64,000 nt of DNA from Ariolimax columbianus (Eukaryota; Mollusca; Gastropoda; Stylommatophora; Arionidae). Below are positions 10,456 through 19,949 of this stretch, piece by piece. Position 1 is the stretch's first letter. The number at the start of each line of letters is the position of its first letter. The stretch is from positions 57,043,652-57,107,651 of the forward strand of contig JAVGWX010000013.1 of the NCBI GenBank assembly GCA_036924085.1. Reading direction: 5' to 3'. The position numbers and the translations under genes were made by a program. The notes under the pieces were generated by a model. That model did not search any database and was not told where the DNA came from. It saw only the letters and a list, made by a program, of their open reading frames with translations.

Positions 10456-10722
10456 GATTCTGTGGCGAAGTGGTTAAACCGTTAGCCTCGTAATCATGTG
10501 GTGTGGGTTCGATTCCAGACTCCTATGTCTTTTTCACGGGTGATTGATGCCGAGGACCCTGCATCTCGTAGTCTGCCCCTAGTCGTCTTGTCCTTGACTT
10601 TCTACTGGGGTCGGGCGGCTCGAGACTAGAGAGTGAGGATAACAAGTATCGCAGTTAATCCTTACTAAAAATAGCGCTGGCAAAATAAATTATGCCATCA
10701 TCGTCTACGATGGGCGACGGCC
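10456..10722 (+). mobile_element. tRNA-derived SINE, family A, copy 1
   Basis: An A box TGGCGAAGTGG (10463-10473) and a B box GGTTCGATTCC (10506-10516) are spaced as in a tRNA promoter. They are followed by a unique body with 'gtcttgtccttgact', 'gtcgggcggctcgagac' and 'aaaatagcgct', ending near 'cggcctttgc'. The copy at 19291 is the same length, and there is a reverse partial copy at 63421. A clean target duplication is not visible here. Confidence 0.8.
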
Positions 10723-11147
10723 TTTGCCTTTTAGTTACTTATGCGACTCACATATCCGAGGTAACTTCTAATGAAAACCTCATAATTGCGACATATATTT
10801 TTTCTTCTTCATTTACGTTCGTTCTCAAACTCACGCTACCAAGTGCTTTGCAAATAAGAGGATGGAGTTTGCAGAACGGAATGCGCTGTATCGCTAATTT
10901 ACAGCTTTTCTGCGATATTTACACATTTCGGTCCGATACATCCGAATGTACGAATAAAACCAATGCTTGTTTGTGCCACTTTTGTGCTTGTTTCTCTCCT
11001 TTGCCGTTTGCCAAAAACGCCAAATACTTTGAGTATGTGTTCCTGTGCTATTGTCAATACAGTTGACTGTGAGTCATTTACTGTTTGATGATTAAATCTA
11101 GATTTACTGACAATCCCATTTGGCAATGGCAAACCCATCGCTTAAGC
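10723..11147. other. Unassigned sequence with small frames
   Basis: The 124-codon plus frame (10692-11066) and the 79-codon minus frame (10899-11138) overlap and show no recognisable motif. I call no gene. Confidence 0.35.
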
Positions 11148-11245
11148 GCGATGTTTGACACCCCCACTGTTAAAAAATGGACTATTCCGTGACAAAAATC
11201 AGGTGTAAATAAAAGATATCCGGTGGTAAAAAAATATTTTTTGTT
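11148..11245. mobile_element. Remnant of the right end of element T
   Basis: The block 'gatgtttgacaccc...gttaaaaaatggact' matches 14703-14740, just inside the right terminus of element T. The terminal repeat itself is not recognisable. Confidence 0.4.
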
Positions 11246-11254
11246 GATGGGATG

Positions 11255-11500
11255 AATCAGAGCCTACTGTAGATGCAGGCCTTCTTCATCACAGAGAAAT
11301 CCCTTTGAAACGACATATCCAAGGCTAACTAAATAACGAAACTTGCACGTATCAACTATCAGTATAATTATAATATAGTGTTCGGGAAACAAAGAATGAT
11401 ATGCAGTTGGTTTTAGGACAGGATTTTGTAAGAGGATCACTCTCAATGGTGATTTGTTGTGTTTTCTACCGTGAATCTGTTTTATTGCTTTGTTTCTGTT
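11255..11500. mobile_element. Interspersed repeat, family M, copy 2
   Basis: Same-orientation match to 3430-3690, from 'agcctactgtagatgcagg' to 'ggtgatttgttgtgttttc'. It directly follows (in minus sense) the RNase H LINE at 11.5-12.6 kb, so the two may have been joined by insertion. Confidence 0.6.
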
Positions 11501-12645
11501 TCTGATTCTCAGAATCGACACCACTGCACGTCGGGAATACCCATAGGCGCTCATTCTCTCTCAGCAAAGGGCGCAATGTATGGATGATGATGGTCCCTAT
11601 AGTTCGCTGGTTGAACACTCTTTCCCTCCGTCCTCGCATGCGCCCCACTCCGCTCAAGTCTTGTTTAATGTCGAAACTTTGCAGCCTGTGGATTGCCGCT
11701 TCATCTATTGCAGTATCCTCATCTAACAGACGGTCATTGATTGATTTCAAAATGGCGTTGATTGTTTTCAAAATAGCATTCCTTTCTATCACTAACGTGC
11801 CCATGATGGGAGCTTGTGAAGCTAAGCTCTTTCGTTGTCCAGAACCCCAGCATAAGCAGACAGTAGATCCATGTGAAACCTTGGAGGTTTGAGCCCTGAA
11901 CAGCTGCTATCCACTCGTACCTAAGCCATCCCTTCTGTACCTTCTGAAGTACGACTTGCGCGTCTGTCACGATGACTGTCCTTGTTAAAGAAATCTCAGA
12001 TATCCGTCTCAGCGCTGAGGTCACTGCTTCTGTCTCCATTCTCAAACTGGAGGTTGTTGACATGTATGTCCTACTACACTCGGCAACGACCTGTCCTCTC
12101 ACTCTAGCTGAGAAGCCCTAGCCTGATGTCCCGCTGCGCAGTATTGATCCGTCGGTGTATATAATAGCATAACTATCCTGCGTGTTCTTAGTTATCATCT
12201 GACTTACTTCCAGCTCTGCTATGCCGTTGCCCTATTCTCTGTATTCCTTGCCGAAGGTTATGATGACTCTCTGGTACTCTATCATTCTCGCACTAGTGTG
12301 GACCCATTCTTTCTCCTTGGCTACCGTCTCAGCTGGGGTGACGTGTTTTCTCTGCCCGGGCCATCCATGATGACCCTCTCTTGATTCCTGACCCAATAAT
12401 GTCTGAGATACTACTGTACATAGGGTGCCGCGTGTCTGTGGTGACACGCATATATGCTTTGACTTGTGCCAGTTTATGTCTGGATGTCACCGATAACAAT
12501 CCCAACGTGTACCGCATCATCACAACCGAAGTATCTCTAATGCAGCTCTGAACCAGTCGCATACCTTCATTCTGGATGCGTTTTAATCTTTCCAACTGTT
12601 TATTTCTCTGTGTGGAGCATGGTTTGATTGTAAGTGTTGGCACAA
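11500..12645 (-). mobile_element. LINE with RNase H domain, RT thumb to C-terminus, degenerate
   Basis: From 12643 the minus strand reads QLERLKRIQNEGMRLVQSCI, then SRHKLAQVKAYMRV, the thumb region of LINEs that also carry RNase H ('RIQN.A.RL..G..RDT', 'RH..AQ.KAYLRV'). Further on come EAVTSALRRI, VIVTDAQVVLQKVQKGWLR and TWIYC, the middle strands of an RNase H1 fold with its third acidic residue (TDAQ for TDSQ). A frameshift after WIYC destroys the expected 'PGHAG..GNE.AD' segment. At least three frame breaks show an old, dead copy. Confidence 0.75.
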
Positions 12646-12654
12646 TTTAAGTTC

Positions 12655-12740
12655 CGTTATTTAGTTCGCGGTGCAATGTGACGTTTCAATGGGTTTTCCC
12701 GGTAAATAGAACGGCCTAAAGTAGATCATAGGTGAATTAA
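12655..12740 (-). mobile_element. Family M terminus, inverted copy
   Basis: The reverse complement begins GCGTCTTAATTCACC and continues to 'cattgaaacgtcacatt' and 'taaataacggaact', matching the left parts of the repeats at 3430 and 11255. It supplies a terminal motif missing from those copies, shared with element T at 14044. Confidence 0.5.
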
Positions 12741-12840
12741 GACGCAAGTATCGGTGATTCAATTAAAGAAGACAAGTCAGATTTACTGAGAAAACAAAGG
12801 CTAAGATATTAACAAAATAGACTGTAAATCTACTCTACAG

Positions 12841-12967
12841 ATGAAGATAGACAATCAATTGCTGGAACAGGTCAATAGATTCTCCTATCTTGGAAATATC
12901 ATAACGGAAAAGGGGAGATGAGAATTGGATTTCAGGAAGAGAATATGAATGGCCAAACCTGTTTTCA
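12841..12967 (+). mobile_element. LINE RT fragment, left part of an interrupted element
   Basis: The plus strand reads QLLEQVNRFSYLGNIITEKG, a stop, then ELDFRKRI and MAKPVF. This is the 'V..F.YLG..IT.DG....EI..RI..AK..F' segment of LINE polymerases. The frame is interrupted after MAKPVF by a 0.7-kb insertion and resumes at 13670 with ITMKHIL, which restores the expected continuation exactly. Confidence 0.8.
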
Positions 12968-13669
12968 AAACAAGTAAGATGGCCGCGCAAGATCTGCTGC
13001 ACTCTCGACTCGCTCCAGTGTTTGTGTCATTTTATGCTGTTTGCTAGTTCCTGTTCGGATTATAATTGACAACTCATTGACCAGGTGGTATCAAGGACTT
13101 TATTCTGTAGAAATTATATGCATTTCGATTGGTTTTCCTGTTTGCTATGCTGCATCTTGCTGCGGCTGTGGGCGGCTTAAGCAGTGGGAAACCATGATGC
13201 GTTGAACGTTCCGGTTAACTGCACCCGAGAATTCAGCCCAGATTATCACTACTAAAGGACCTTCTCGCCTAGACTGGTGGCCTGCCTCCTGCCTCCCCCC
13301 CCCCCTTCCATCAGAGGTTACACAATACCTCTACCAATCCTGTATTCTCAGCACAGCAGAGTCACGCTCAACCGAAGGTGAAAACAATCCAGAGGTCACA
13401 GCGGCGGAACGCAAAAGAAAAAAACAAAAAACAAACAAACCAGGGAGTCAAACAGGGACAAAGAAAACCTGACACAAACTTTGGTCCATCACACACTCCT
13501 CGCTGCCCTCTTCCAGAGGCAGCGCAGTACTCGGCTCCACCTGCGGAGTCTGTAGATATTTCGGTCGATTCACTACACATAAACAAGCAGTTGGACAGGG
13601 TAGTGGTCGTTGACGTATAGGGCCTTAGATGCCTATGCGAACATTATTATATTATTAAACCTGTTTTCA
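12955..13669 (+). mobile_element. 0.7-kb insertion with perfect 13-bp target-site duplication
   Basis: AAACCTGTTTTCA occurs at 12955-12967 and 13657-13669, exactly flanking a 689-bp body. Removing the body and one repeat rejoins the LINE frame around it (MAKPVF then ITMKHIL). The body begins 'aaacaagtaagatggccgcg', contains a C-run near 13300, carries an 80-codon frame (13378-13620) of unknown identity, and ends in ATTATTATATTATT. A long duplication plus a simple 3' tail is typical of target-primed insertion. It is probably a short LINE derivative or SINE-like element. Confidence 0.85.
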
Positions 13670-14040
13670 TCACCATGAAGCATATATTGACGTCCAAACA
13701 AGCCACTCGCAAGTCCCCAATAAGTTTTGCGTATTCGGCCTTACAGTATGGCGTAGAAACATGAACAGTGAACAAATGATTGCAGAAAAGAGTTCATGCT
13801 TGGAATGTGCATAGCTAGAAGAATGGGGTGTATCTCTGTTAGGAAAAATCAAAAAAGATAATACAGTCTTGCCGAGAGTAAGGGTCTAATGAGAATCTAT
13901 GGACTAAATCAATCTGTGAGTTAAGATATTTTGGGCACATCAGATTATTTTTGGAGAAACTACTGGAAGCAGAATTGAAGAAACACGCATTGGAGGTAAA
14001 CAGTGGTATGAGTGGGGAGATGCCATTAAAAGGTGGGTAC
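13670..14040 (+). mobile_element. LINE RT fragment, right part of the interrupted element
   Basis: The plus strand continues ITMKHILTSKQATRKSPIS, then YGVET, a stop, TVNK and LQKRVHAWNV. This is the thumb region 'K.IL......TRKR.......LLYG.ETW..N..LQ'. Nearer the end, 'atattttgggcacatcag' reads YFGHI. Stops occur throughout. The fragment ends at the inverted terminal repeat of element T. Confidence 0.75.
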
Positions 14041-14204
14041 TAGCGTCTTAATTCACCCCAAACAGTGTTTTCATGAGTTCTCATATTGCGTCATGGGACA
14101 TTCCATTTAGGGTTAAGGGGAGGACCGGTCGATTAATGTTAATATAAATAAATAAGTAAAGACTTAGATCAAATTAGAAGTGGGGTTATATTTAGTTTTT
14201 GGTT

Positions 14205-14475
14205 CGGGTTATAGTTAGGTTCAGGGTTATGGTTAGGTTTAGGGTTAGGTTTATGGTTAGGGTTAGGGTTAGGTTTATGGTTCTGGTTAGGGTTAGCGTT
14301 ATGGTTAGGGTTAGGTTTAGGGTTGCAGTTAAGTCCAAGGTTATGGTTAGGTTCAGGGTTATGGTTAGGTTTATGGTTAGGTACAGGGTTATGGTTTGGT
14401 CTAGGGTTATGGTTAAGTTTAGGGTTAGGGTTAGGTTTAGGGTTAGGATTAAAATGACGGTTAGGGTAAGGTAAC
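14205..14475. repeat. Degenerate (TTAGGG)n-like array
   Basis: Runs of GGTTAGGG, GGTTATGG and GGTTCAGGG variants spaced every 6 or 12 bp, with G-rich sequence on the plus strand. Heavy divergence and position inside element T argue against an actual chromosome end. Confidence 0.85.
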
Positions 14476-14529
14476 ATGGTTGTTATTCCACCCGTCTGAC
14501 AGCGTGGATAATGCCATACTGCTGTAGAA

Positions 14530-14690
14530 ACCGGTTGCTACTTTCCTTATCATGGACCAACGATGACAAAATCAAGAAATTCATGGAACTAAGAAAAAGA
14601 GTCCCTGGATACTACATGGAACCAGCACGGACATATAGCAACGAATCATGGATATTTGGGAAGCGACGGCAAAAGTCGAAATTCTCGTCT
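14530..14690 (+). mobile_element. LINE thumb remnant inside element T
   Basis: The plus frame reads NDDKIKKFMELRKRVPGYYM, EPARTYSNESWIFGKRRQKS. This keeps the spacing of 'TRKR.L..Y..P....G.ESW...K..QK' seen in LINE thumbs, with the 'LLYG' part degraded. Confidence 0.4.
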
Positions 14691-14943
14691 ATTCTCGAAG
14701 AATGTTTGACACCCAGAACAGTTAGAAAATGGACTGTACTATGACGTCACGATATTAAATTCGGTGCTGAAAAAAGATTAATATTTTGTTTTGGGTAAAT
14801 TAAGACGCAAATCATAATGATAGACACGAAAAAGCTGGCAGTTTATGCTATCATGGCATAATATAGAGGACGACGGAGATCAAACGCAGCCGACCCCCGA
14901 CGCAGTGATGGCGCCTGAACTGAATTCATTCATTCATATAACA

Positions 14944-14992
14944 CGTGTGTATGTGTGTGTTTATGTGTGTGTGTGTGTATATATATATATTT
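14944..14992. repeat. (GT)n/(AT)n microsatellite
   Basis: A short GT-rich run passes into AT repeats immediately before a LINE fragment. Confidence 0.9.
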
Positions 14993-14994
14993 GA

Positions 14995-15480
14995 TAGAAG
15001 ATGCAATTATCTAATAAAATACAGAACAGTCCAAGCAAAATCGGTCTTCAATACCATGAAAGAAATATTGTGCAACAAAACATTGTGGCTGCAACTAAGA
15101 AAGAGATTCCTTCGATGCTACGTGAAACCAGTTCTGTCCTATGGCATCGAATCATGGATAATCAGCAAGCAACCGCATATATCTTTGGAAGCAACGGAGA
15201 TGTGGTTTTACAGAAGAATGCTGCAGATATTATAGACCGCAAAGAAGACTGATGAAACAGTACTCGAGGAGACACAAATACAAAGAAAGCATAGACCATA
15301 ACAAAGATCATAACAAGACAGTCATGCATTTTTCAGGCATGTTATGAGAAGAGGCCGCTTGGGGCACGCTGTGAAAACGGGAAAGGTATAAGGAAAGAGA
15401 GACATAGGAAGGCCGAGAGAGAAGATGTTGGACAGCCAAGAGAATGGCACGGGCGACAATCAACAACCGAGTTGGTAAAC
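14995..15480 (+). mobile_element. LINE RT thumb and post-RT fragment
   Basis: The plus strand reads IKYRTVQAKSVFNTMKEILC, RKRFLRCYVKPVLSYGIESW, then LEATEMWFYRRMLQIL. A second frame gives AKKTDETVLEE, RHVMRRGRLGHAVKTGK and GKRDIGRPREKM. This is an L1/RTE-like polymerase C-terminus in correct order, with about two frameshifts and a few stops. It lies between two microsatellites. Confidence 0.85.
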
Positions 15481-15549
15481 GACACACGTGATAGAAGTGG
15501 ATGGGGGTCCATAATTGCCAATGCCAACGTGCCAATGCCCCCAATGCCC

Positions 15550-15587
15550 GCCGCCCCCACCCCCACCCCCACCACCACCCACCCACC

Positions 15588-15682
<95 letters not shown>
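15550..15682. repeat. (CCCCA)/(CCCA)/(CA)n compound microsatellite
   Basis: C-rich CCCCCA and CCCA runs give way to CA repeats, with an ACGC block in the middle. Confidence 0.95.
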
Positions 15683-15685
<3 letters not shown>

Positions 15686-15689
15686 TCTC

Positions 15690-15889
15690 TTGTCCCGGGT
15701 TACCTTGGATCAGGGGCAAGACTATTGATCGAGAGTACTGGAGGTAACTTAGGATGCAGGCGCTCTGGACTTACCTCCGGTGAGACTAGGGGTCGCTTGA
15801 AACTTGCGGGATTCGATCGCCAACCGTTCCCATTCATCACTGTGAGACGGGGATGCCTTAACCTCTTGACTACAGCGACCCACAGACAC
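15690..15889 (-). mobile_element. tRNA-derived SINE, family C
   Basis: The reverse complement begins GGGTCGCTGTAGTCAAGAGG (an A-box-like TAGTCAAGAGG) and, about 45 bp later, has GCGATCGAATCCCGC (a B box). The body continues with 'aggtaagtccagagcgcc' and ends near the CA tract. Only one copy is in the window, so the family assignment rests on the promoter boxes. Confidence 0.55.
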
Positions 15890-16165
15890 AAACACAAACA
15901 CACATATTGACACACCTACCACACACGCATGCACATCGTCTAGCATGCCCACAAACACCCACACAATCTACACGCCTACACACACACACACGTGTTTCGA
16001 CACACCTACCACACACGCATGCACATCGTCTAGCATTCCCACAAACACTCACACAATCTACAGGCCTTCACACACATACACACGCCCAAGCACACGTTCA
16101 GACGCACGCAACCAGCAAGACCAATCTCCACACACACACACGCGTCGACACGTCATGCACATCCG
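15890..16165. repeat. CA-rich region with a tandem duplication of about 100 bp
   Basis: A segment with 'accacacacgcatgcacatcgtctagcat' at about 15919 recurs at about 16009, followed each time by 'cccacaaaca' and 'acacaatctaca'. The rest is irregular CA repeat. Confidence 0.75.
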
Positions 16166-16241
16166 CACGCCACCAAATGCCCAGCAAAAACACGTGATCA
16201 CTGACAAAACCTAGACCAGTGCTCTTCAGCCTTTTTTATTC

Positions 16242-16510
16242 CTGGCGCCAGGGGACGGCGTGGGCTAGTGGTTCAATGACACGGCTCACAAGCAGAAGGT
16301 GCTGGGTTCGATCCCCATCACAGCCCCGGCCGTTACCCCGGGAAAGCAACCCCTTAGAAAATGCAGGAGGAAGCAGGCCCTTCCATAAAATGCATGCTGA
16401 AGTCGGGTGCAATGGGCCGACAGGTGCAAAATAAAACCACAGTGCAACGCACACCGCCTTGGGGATTAGAGAAATGAGGCGAACGGAAAAAAACAACATA
16501 TCTGGCGCCC
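16242..16510 (+). mobile_element. tRNA-derived SINE, family B, copy 1, with target duplication
   Basis: The SINE body (16251-16501) starts GGGGACGGCG, has an A box TGGGCTAGTGG (16261-16271) and a B box GGTTCGATCCC (16305-16315), and ends in an A-rich tail. CTGGCGCC flanks it on both sides (16242-16249 and 16502-16509). It sits inside the left arm of the hAT-like element, so it inserted later. Confidence 0.88.
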
Positions 16511-16559
16511 ACTTTTACAACTTCAAGGACCCTACATTTTCCTTACCAACCACTAAAAA

Positions 16560-17085
16560 CACGGCGACCGTCCACTGATTCTGTATATTTTGAATGTTTT
16601 GAATCATCATGTGGCATGTCCTTTGCAGACCGTCGCTCCCATCACAGCCCATCTGAAAGAAACTTGATCTCTTGCCAAATCTCCAGCCTGCTCCAGTCAT
16701 GTCCAAGCATCCCTTGACATCTTGGGGACATCCCCTTCTTGGTCTGCCTCTGTCTCTCTTGCCCTGCACCAGACCATCTATTACCCTTCTCTCGAGACCA
16801 TTGTGTTTTTTGAATCTATGACCCATTTCTCCTCTATGTCCAACCCTTGTTGAATGTGTATTCTTTCTTTTTTCGATCCACTGTATTCGGAGAACCTTAC
16901 CGTAACATTTAAACTCGAAGGACTCGATTCTTCTCCTTACGGTTTTTGGGTACTCTGTCCATATATCGCGGCCGTATGTTGCAACTGGAAACATACAAAT
17001 TCTCAAAATTGTCACTTTCGTTGGTTTGCTGGTATTCCGCCAATGTTTCCTCAAGTTGTGTTTTAATGTCATTATTCCGTTATCG
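16560..17085 (-). mobile_element. LINE RT thumb to C-terminus inside the hAT-like element
   Basis: From 17085 the minus frame reads NGIMTLKHNLRKHWRN, VATYGRDIWTEYPKTVRRRI, ESFEFKCYGKVLRIQWIEKR and VQGKRDRGRPRRG. This is the usual LINE thumb and post-RT order ('FPVATYGCESWT', 'EAFE.KCYR..LRI.W.EKR', 'GRGRPRR'). It is related to the plus-strand fragment at 6945. The frame is long but lacks upstream RT motifs. Confidence 0.8.
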
Positions 17086-17086
17086 C

Positions 17087-17407
17087 TCACCTGAAAGATA
17101 AAATCGTTCACGTGAAAGATAAAATCGCTCACACGAAAGACAAAATCGTTCACCTGAAAGATAAAATCGTTCACCTGAAAGATAAAATCGTTCACCTGAA
17201 AGATAAAATCGTTCACCTGAAAGATAAAATCGCTAACCTGAAAGATAAAATCGCTCACCTGAAAGATAAAATCGCTCACCTGCAAGATAAAATCGCTGAC
17301 CTGAAAGATAAAATCGCTCATCTAAAAGATAAAATCGCTCACCTGCAAGATAAAATCGCTCACCTGAAAGATAAAATCGCTCACCTGCAAGATAAAATCG
17401 CTGACTA
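17087..17407. repeat. 21-bp minisatellite (about 15 units)
   Basis: The unit is CACCTGAAAGATAAAATCGCT with GTT/GCT and GAA/GCAA variants. Since 21 is a multiple of three, the plus strand encodes a heptad-like HLKDKIA repeat and the minus strand VSDFIFQ. The array lies directly before the LINE fragment in its sense direction. Confidence 0.95.
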
Positions 17408-17639
17408 GGGGACGGTAGCGCCCAGGCTGAAGAACACTGATCGAGACAGCTAGACCGAGAAAGCCTCCACCACGAACGATGGGCACATCCATGAGATGTG
17501 GTAAATATGGCGCCTCACATCGGCCTTGAATAACTTAACATTTAGTAACAATTAGTGTTGCCTTAGCGATGAAACTGGTTAAGGAAAGTCCAATGTAAGA
17601 GTGGGCTTATGGTTCAGCACATGAAGTCAAAGAACATGC

Positions 17640-18615
17640 AGATACATAGCTATATATGGATTTAGATTGATAGTTAGAAATGGATAAAGATTAATATCTA
17701 GAAATGGATAAAGATAAATAGTTATAAATAGATAAAGATAAACTGCTAGAAATGGATACAGACAGTTAGTAGTGAATAAAGATAGACAGTTAACAATGGG
17801 TAACGATAGATAGCTGAAAAGATGATGAATGATAGATGGAAGAAAATAAAGATAAATAATGAAATGAGTATGGCGTGAAATAGATAAAGAAAAAGAGCTA
17901 TGCATGAATAACGATAAATAACTAGAAACTAATAAAAAGAAATACCTGGAAACGGATAGCAAATAAATTGCTAGAAATAAATGAAAATAAATAATTAGAA
18001 ATGATAAAAATAAATAGCTAGAAATTGATAGCGATAAATGAATAGAAATGTGTTCAAATAAATAGCTGTAAAATTAAAAAAATAGTTACAAATCTGAAAA
18101 ATAAATAGCTGGGAATGACAAAAATGAAAACCTGGAATGGATAAGGATAAATAGCTATAAATGATATAGATACATCTTGAAATGATAGTTATAAAAATGT
18201 CTAGAGATGATACAAATGAACGGCTGGAAATGATAAAGATGAAATTACTGGATATTAGAAAAATAAATAATTAGAAATGATAAGAAAATAAAACATTGAA
18301 ATGATAAGGTTAATAGCAGGAAATAATAAAGAGAAATAGATGGAAATGATAAAGAGAAATAGCTGGAAATGATAAAGATAAATAGCTGGAAATAATAAAG
18401 AGAAATAGCTGGAAATGATAAAGATAAATAGCTGGAAATGATAAAGATAAATAGCTGGAAATAATAAAGAGAAATAGCTGGAAATGATAAAGAGAAATAG
18501 CTGGAAATGATAAAGAGAAATAGCTGGAAATGATAAAGATAAATAGCTGGAAATAATAAAGAGAAATAGCTGGAAATGATAAAGAGAAATAGCTGGAAAT
18601 GATAAAGAGAAATAG
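17640..18615. repeat. 23-bp AT-rich minisatellite, homogeneous at its right end
   Basis: The unit is AGCTGGAAATGATAAAGAGAAAT. Copies from 18300 to 18612 are nearly identical, while those from 17640 to 18300 are increasingly diverged, which indicates recent expansion at one end of an older array. Confidence 0.9.
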
Positions 18616-19280
18616 CTGAAGCTCTCTATGTGGATGGCGCACTCTCTGCAGGACATGTCTGCTGTATGAAGTTGGCTGGCCATTTCTTTTGTTCGTTGTC
18701 TTGCGATGCCTAAATGTGACTAGCAAAAGTGACTATTGTCTCCTTTTGACTATTGCCATAAACGCCCCCAGTTCGAATCCAGCCGTGTCCAGTTTGGCAG
18801 ACACTGGGTTTTTTTCCAGTGTGTTCGCTCCTCCGTACGAGCAAGGTCAAGGCACCTACAGGACTACGCACCAGCCAAGAAACTTATAACAGCCAAATAG
18901 GTTGGCGGTTGTAAGAAGCAACGGTCTACAAAGAACACGATAGTTACATTTTTTAACAAAGTCTAGCAGAATAGATCACTGACAGCAAGATCACGCTTTA
19001 CATCTTGGTAGACTTGGACGTGACACAACTTGGAAACGCATCTCATCAGTTTTGTGTATGAAAGTTGGGTTTTCATATGGTATTCCCAAATATACCTGCT
19101 CAGGCAGGTTTCCGACAGCGCAAAGGTAGGAGAGGTCACATTCTTAACACGCGAAATGTTACTGAAAAGTGAAGAGAGTTCAATGCAGGATTACACACAG
19201 TGACTATATCAAGAATTTCAGACACGCTATACAAGAGACGGAAACTATAAGGCACAAGAAGTTAATTAGTTATTAATTGA
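18616..19280. other. Unassigned sequence with one isolated B-box-like motif
   Basis: CAGTTCGAATCCAGCC at about 18768 fits a tRNA-type B box, but no A box stands at the expected distance upstream. It may be the remains of a SINE. Nothing else is recognisable. Confidence 0.3.
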
Positions 19281-19562
19281 TATTGTTATGCGGATTCCGT
19301 GGCGAAGTGGTTAGGCCGTCGGCCTTGTGATCAGGTGGTGGGGGTTCCTCTCCGGACTCCGCCGCCTTTTTTACGGGTGTTTGATGCGTAGTCTCCCCCT
19401 AATCGTCTTGTCCTTGACTCTTCACTGTGGTCGGGCGTCTCGAGACGAGAGAGTGAGGATAAAAAGTAGCGCAGTTAGTCCCTTCTAAAAATAGCGCTAA
19501 TAAATAAATTATGCCATCATCGGCTGTGATGGACGGCGGCCTTTGCTTTTGCTATTGTTATG
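19281..19562 (+). mobile_element. tRNA-derived SINE, family A, copy 2, with target duplication
   Basis: TATTGTTATG flanks the body on both sides (19281-19290 and 19553-19562). The body has an A box TGGCGAAGTGG (19300-19310), but the B box is mutated (GGTTCCTCTCC). Over its length it matches the 10456 copy, which fixes the SINE at about 262 bp and its end at 'cggcctttgctttt'. Confidence 0.9.
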
Positions 19563-19949
19563 GAGAATCTGGGCAAAGTTAGGATTTGCAATAGAACTGT
19601 GTTTGTATCCAGAGAAACCATCAGCATATAGTTAACGAAACACTTATTAAAGTGGAAATACAGACGAATTAATCGCTGGTTGGAAATTGTTTTTTCAAGA
19701 CTCCATTGTACTAAGACGCAGCCTGTGAGAGGTGTGGTGGGCAGTGCTCTTCCTTGCTGTTTTTAAATTTTGCGTCAGGTACGGATTTACAGCTGGGTTG
19801 ACTGTAGAAGCGGTCCCCGAATAAAATCACGACCCAGGTATTGTTTAGTCTCCGGGCGGGATTCAAACCGAAACACACTGCTACCACATCAAATATCGAA
19901 TTGGTCGCTATGAACTGAGCTGACGATCCGATGAGGAATGATTTAGAGA
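19563..19949. other. Unassigned; reverse B-box-like motif
   Basis: The sequence 'cgggcgggattcaaaccg' (about 19853) is close to a reverse tRNA B box. No convincing A box accompanies it. The rest is unique. Confidence 0.3.

Larger units (their letters stand above)
14044..14804. mobile_element. Element T: inverted terminal repeats enclosing telomere-like repeats
   Basis: The left end GCGTCTTAATTCACCCCAAA (14044) and the right end TTTTGGGTAAATTAAGACGC (to 14804) are imperfect inverted repeats of about 20 bp. The interior holds about 270 bp of degenerate TTAGGG repeats (14205-14475), a LINE thumb remnant (14530-14690), and an AT-rich right flank. It has no transposase. A partial left copy lies at 6181 and a right remnant at 11148. 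It is probably a composite MITE. No target duplication is obvious. Confidence 0.65.
16217..17439. mobile_element. hAT-like composite element
   Basis: The left end CAGTGCTCTTCAGCCT and the right end AGGCTGAAGAACACTG are inverted repeats matching at 15 of 16 positions, and resemble the CAGTG...TCAGCC ends of hAT transposons. The flanking octamers ACCTAGAC (16209-16216) and ATCGAGAC (17440-17447) match at 6 of 8, consistent with an aged 8-bp hAT target duplication. No transposase is present. The interior holds a SINE with its own duplication, a minus-strand LINE fragment and a 21-bp array, so it is non-autonomous and has accumulated or captured other repeats. Confidence 0.65.

Noticed and set aside
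10463..10516. A true tRNA gene at the A/B boxes
   Set aside because: The promoter boxes continue into a shared 200-bp body repeated at 19291 and 63421, and no cloverleaf with acceptor stem closes. It is a tRNA-derived SINE.
14205..14475. Possible chromosome end (telomere)
   Set aside because: The TTAGGG repeats are degenerate, lie inside an inverted-terminal element, and are flanked by ordinary interspersed repeats on both sides.
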